A stretch of DNA of 64,000 bases, taken from contig NZ_AKJK01000048.1 of assembly GCF_000282375.1 (NCBI RefSeq), forward strand, positions 1-64,000, read 5' to 3'. The notes beneath the pieces are model-generated. The model did not search any database, was not told the origin of the DNA, and worked only from the letters and a program-made list of their open reading frames with translations. The DNA comes from Pseudomonas sp. GM50 (lineage in GTDB: Bacteria; Pseudomonadota; Gammaproteobacteria; Pseudomonadales; Pseudomonadaceae). Positions 62,732-64,000 of the stretch are shown piece after piece. A program made the translations under genes and the position numbers. Numbering within the stretch: the stretch's first letter is position 1; every line of letters starts with the position of its first letter.

Positions 62732-63366
62732 GCGACGAAAACGCCCTGCGCGAAGAAATCTGCCAGGTTGGCCGCAGCCTTTATGAGCGCGGTTACACCG
62801 TCGGCAGCGCCGGCAACATAAGCGCACGTCTGGACGACGGTTGGCTGATCACGCCGACTGACGTCTGCCTCGGCCGCCTCGACCCGGCGACCATCGCCAA
62901 GGTCAATCTGGCGGGCGAATGGGTCTCTGGTGACAAGCCGTCAAAGACATTGGCGCTGCATCGCCAGGTCTACGACCGCAACCCGGGCGTCGGTGGCGTG
63001 GTGCATACCCATTCCACCCATCTGGTGGCGTTGACGCTGGCGGGTGTCTGGCAGCCGAACGACATCCTGCCACCACTGACGCCGTATCAGGTGATGAAAG
63101 TCGGGCATATCCCGTTGATCAGCTACCAGCGTCCCGGCTCGCCGAAAGTGGCCGAACAGGTTGCGCAACTGGCCAACAGCGTTCGCGGTGTGATGCTCGA
63201 ACGGCTGGGACCGGTAGTTTGGGAAAGTTCGGTGTCCAGGGCCAGCTACGCCCTGGAAGAACTCGAGGAAACCGCACGGCTGTGGCTGATGAGCAATCCC
63301 AAGCCCGAGCCGCTCGATCAGGCAGCACTGGACGAGCTGCGAGTGACCTTCGGCGCGCACTGGTAG
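62728..63366 (+). CDS. otnC: 3-oxo-tetronate 4-phosphate decarboxylase (OtnC, class II aldolase fold)
   Basis: A 212-residue class II aldolase/adducin-fold enzyme. GYTVGSAGNISARLDDGWLI carries the phosphate-binding GNxS motif, PSKTLALHRQVYDRNPGVGG the catalytic-side acidic region in this family, and VVHTHSTHLVALTLAG two metal-ligand histidines (HxH). In the pathway it decarboxylates the kinase product to dihydroxyacetone phosphate. The expected isomerase OtnI was not found in this window and may lie beyond 64000. Confidence 0.92.
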   Translation: MSDENALREEICQVGRSLYERGYTVGSAGNISARLDDGWLITPTDVCLGRLDPATIAKVNLAGEWVSGDKPSKTLALHRQVYDRNPGVGGVVHTHSTHLVALTLAGVWQPNDILPPLTPYQVMKVGHIPLISYQRPGSPKVAEQVAQLANSVRGVMLERLGPVVWESSVSRASYALEELEETARLWLMSNPKPEPLDQAALDELRVTFGAHW

Positions 63367-63482
63367 CGCTCTGATTTTTTAACACGATAGACCGATAAAG
63401 CAGGCCCTGTTCGGGAGACGCGCAGCGACTTCCCACGACCCCGGCTTGCCTGAAAAATACAATAACAAGAGGACATCCAGGC

Positions 63483-63554
63483 ATGACTCACCTTCACTGC
63501 GGCAGTTTCAGAAAAACCCTTTCGTTCACCCGGCGTGGAGGGCTTCTGAAATGA
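63483..63554 (+). CDS. Possible 23-residue leader ORF coupled to the permease
   Basis: An ATG at 63483 with GAGGA about 10 bases upstream opens a 23-residue frame (MTHLHCGSFRKTLSFTRRGG then LLK). Its TGA stop overlaps the start of the GntP-like gene as ATGA. The good ribosome site sits before this small frame, while the permease start itself lacks a strong one, so translational coupling is plausible. The peptide is basic and has no known family. Confidence 0.35.
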   Translation: MTHLHCGSFRKTLSFTRRGGLLK

Positions 63555-64000
63555 GCCCGTTAATCCTGATGGTTACCGCGGGGCTAGGGATCGCTCTGTT
63601 GTTGTTTCTGGTGCTCAAGTACAAGTTCCAGCCTTTCGTGGCCTTGATGCTGGTGAGCATTCTGGTGGCGCTGGTCGCTGGGGTGAAACCGGCCGATCTG
63701 GTCGCCACCATTGAAGGCGGCATGGGCAAGACCTTGGGCCATATCGCGATCATCATTGCCTTGGGCGCGATGATCGGGCGTATCATCGAACTCTCCGGCG
63801 GTGCCGAGGCGCTAGCCAAGACGCTGATTACCCGCTTCGGCAATCGCCGCACGCCACTGGCGCTGACGATTGCCGGGTTCATGGTCGGGGTGCCGGTGTT
63901 CTTCGAAGTCGGCGTGATCATCCTGATGCCGCTGGCCTATGGCGTCGCTCGCAGTGCGCGTAAACCGTTGTTGGTGTTCGCGCTGCCGATGTGCGCTGCG
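63551..64000 (+). CDS. GntP-family sugar-acid permease, partial
   Basis: The first 150 residues of an inner-membrane permease cut by the window edge. The start is SPLILMVTAGLGIALLLFLV followed by KYKFQPFVALMLVSILVALV. IEGGMGKTLGHIAIIIALGA and GVPVFFEVGVIILMPLAYGV match the GntP (gluconate:H+ symporter) family. Its place after ltnD-otnK-otnC suggests it imports threonate, erythronate or a related acid. No true stop is within the window. Confidence 0.9.
   Translation, partial: MSPLILMVTAGLGIALLLFLVLKYKFQPFVALMLVSILVALVAGVKPADLVATIEGGMGKTLGHIAIIIALGAMIGRIIELSGGAEALAKTLITRFGNRRTPLALTIAGFMVGVPVFFEVGVIILMPLAYGVARSARKPLLVFALPMCAA

Overview
The window looks like a chromosomal segment of a fluorescent-group Pseudomonas. 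The reasons are GC-rich coding with ATGA-coupled operons, REP/REPIN repeats built on a GAGCxxGCTCGCGA core in several gaps, and gene sets typical of that group (a PctA-type chemoreceptor, a ScrY/ABC sucrose locus, an ebo cluster). No rRNA, tRNA, CRISPR array, prophage or insertion sequence was recognised. The genus is inferred from sequence style, not from a marker gene.

Layout. (1) 193-9377, minus strand: an eight-gene exopolysaccharide operon led by an RfaH/NusG paralog, followed by an outer-membrane barrel, a Wza-type export protein, a Wzc-type tyrosine autokinase, a polyprenyl-phosphate sugar transferase, a WecG/TagA transferase and two GT4 glycosyltransferases. A long leader carries an ops-like hairpin. 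(2) 10043-29723: an apparently uncharacterised metallophore-like cluster. A divergent AraC-type regulator and a Fur-box-like site precede a TonB receptor, a methyltransferase, an FptX-like MFS protein, a PigD-like ThDP enzyme and a PigE-like reductase-aminotransferase. After a hairpin come a MoeZ-type E1-rhodanese, a JAMM protease, a ThiS/CysO-type sulfur carrier, a CaiB-like CoA-transferase, an acyl-AMP ligase, an acyl-CoA dehydrogenase, a second MFS protein and a GH88-like protein. (3) 29733-38283: a sucrose uptake locus with a LacI regulator, a GH32 hydrolase, a complete ABC importer and a divergent ScrY-like porin. (4) 38408-43145: a periplasmic broad-specificity amino-acid racemase diverging from a class III aminotransferase that is coupled to a PctA-like amino-acid chemoreceptor.

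(5) 43555-59383, minus strand: a twelve-gene block. The complete ebo set (eboD-C-A-B-E-F) comes first, with an EboD that carries a fused DedA-like membrane domain. It is followed by two gene pairs, each a secreted CxxCH cytochrome-like protein plus a stand-alone protein resembling the N-terminal half of VioB. A secreted orphan protein and a ScyD/ScyE-like beta-propeller complete the block. (6) 59776-64000: a four-carbon sugar-acid (threonate/erythronate) catabolic operon with a GntR regulator, LtnD, OtnK, OtnC and the start of a GntP-family permease that runs off the window.

The two most notable systems are region 2 and region 5. Region 2 joins a prodigiosin-MAP-like carbon module (ThDP acyl transfer, thioester reduction, transamination) to a thiocarboxylate sulfur-relay module under metallophore-type regulation. 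Region 5 links ebo metabolite traffic to duplicated VioB-N/cytochrome pairs. The products of both are unknown from sequence, and the pathway statements are inference.
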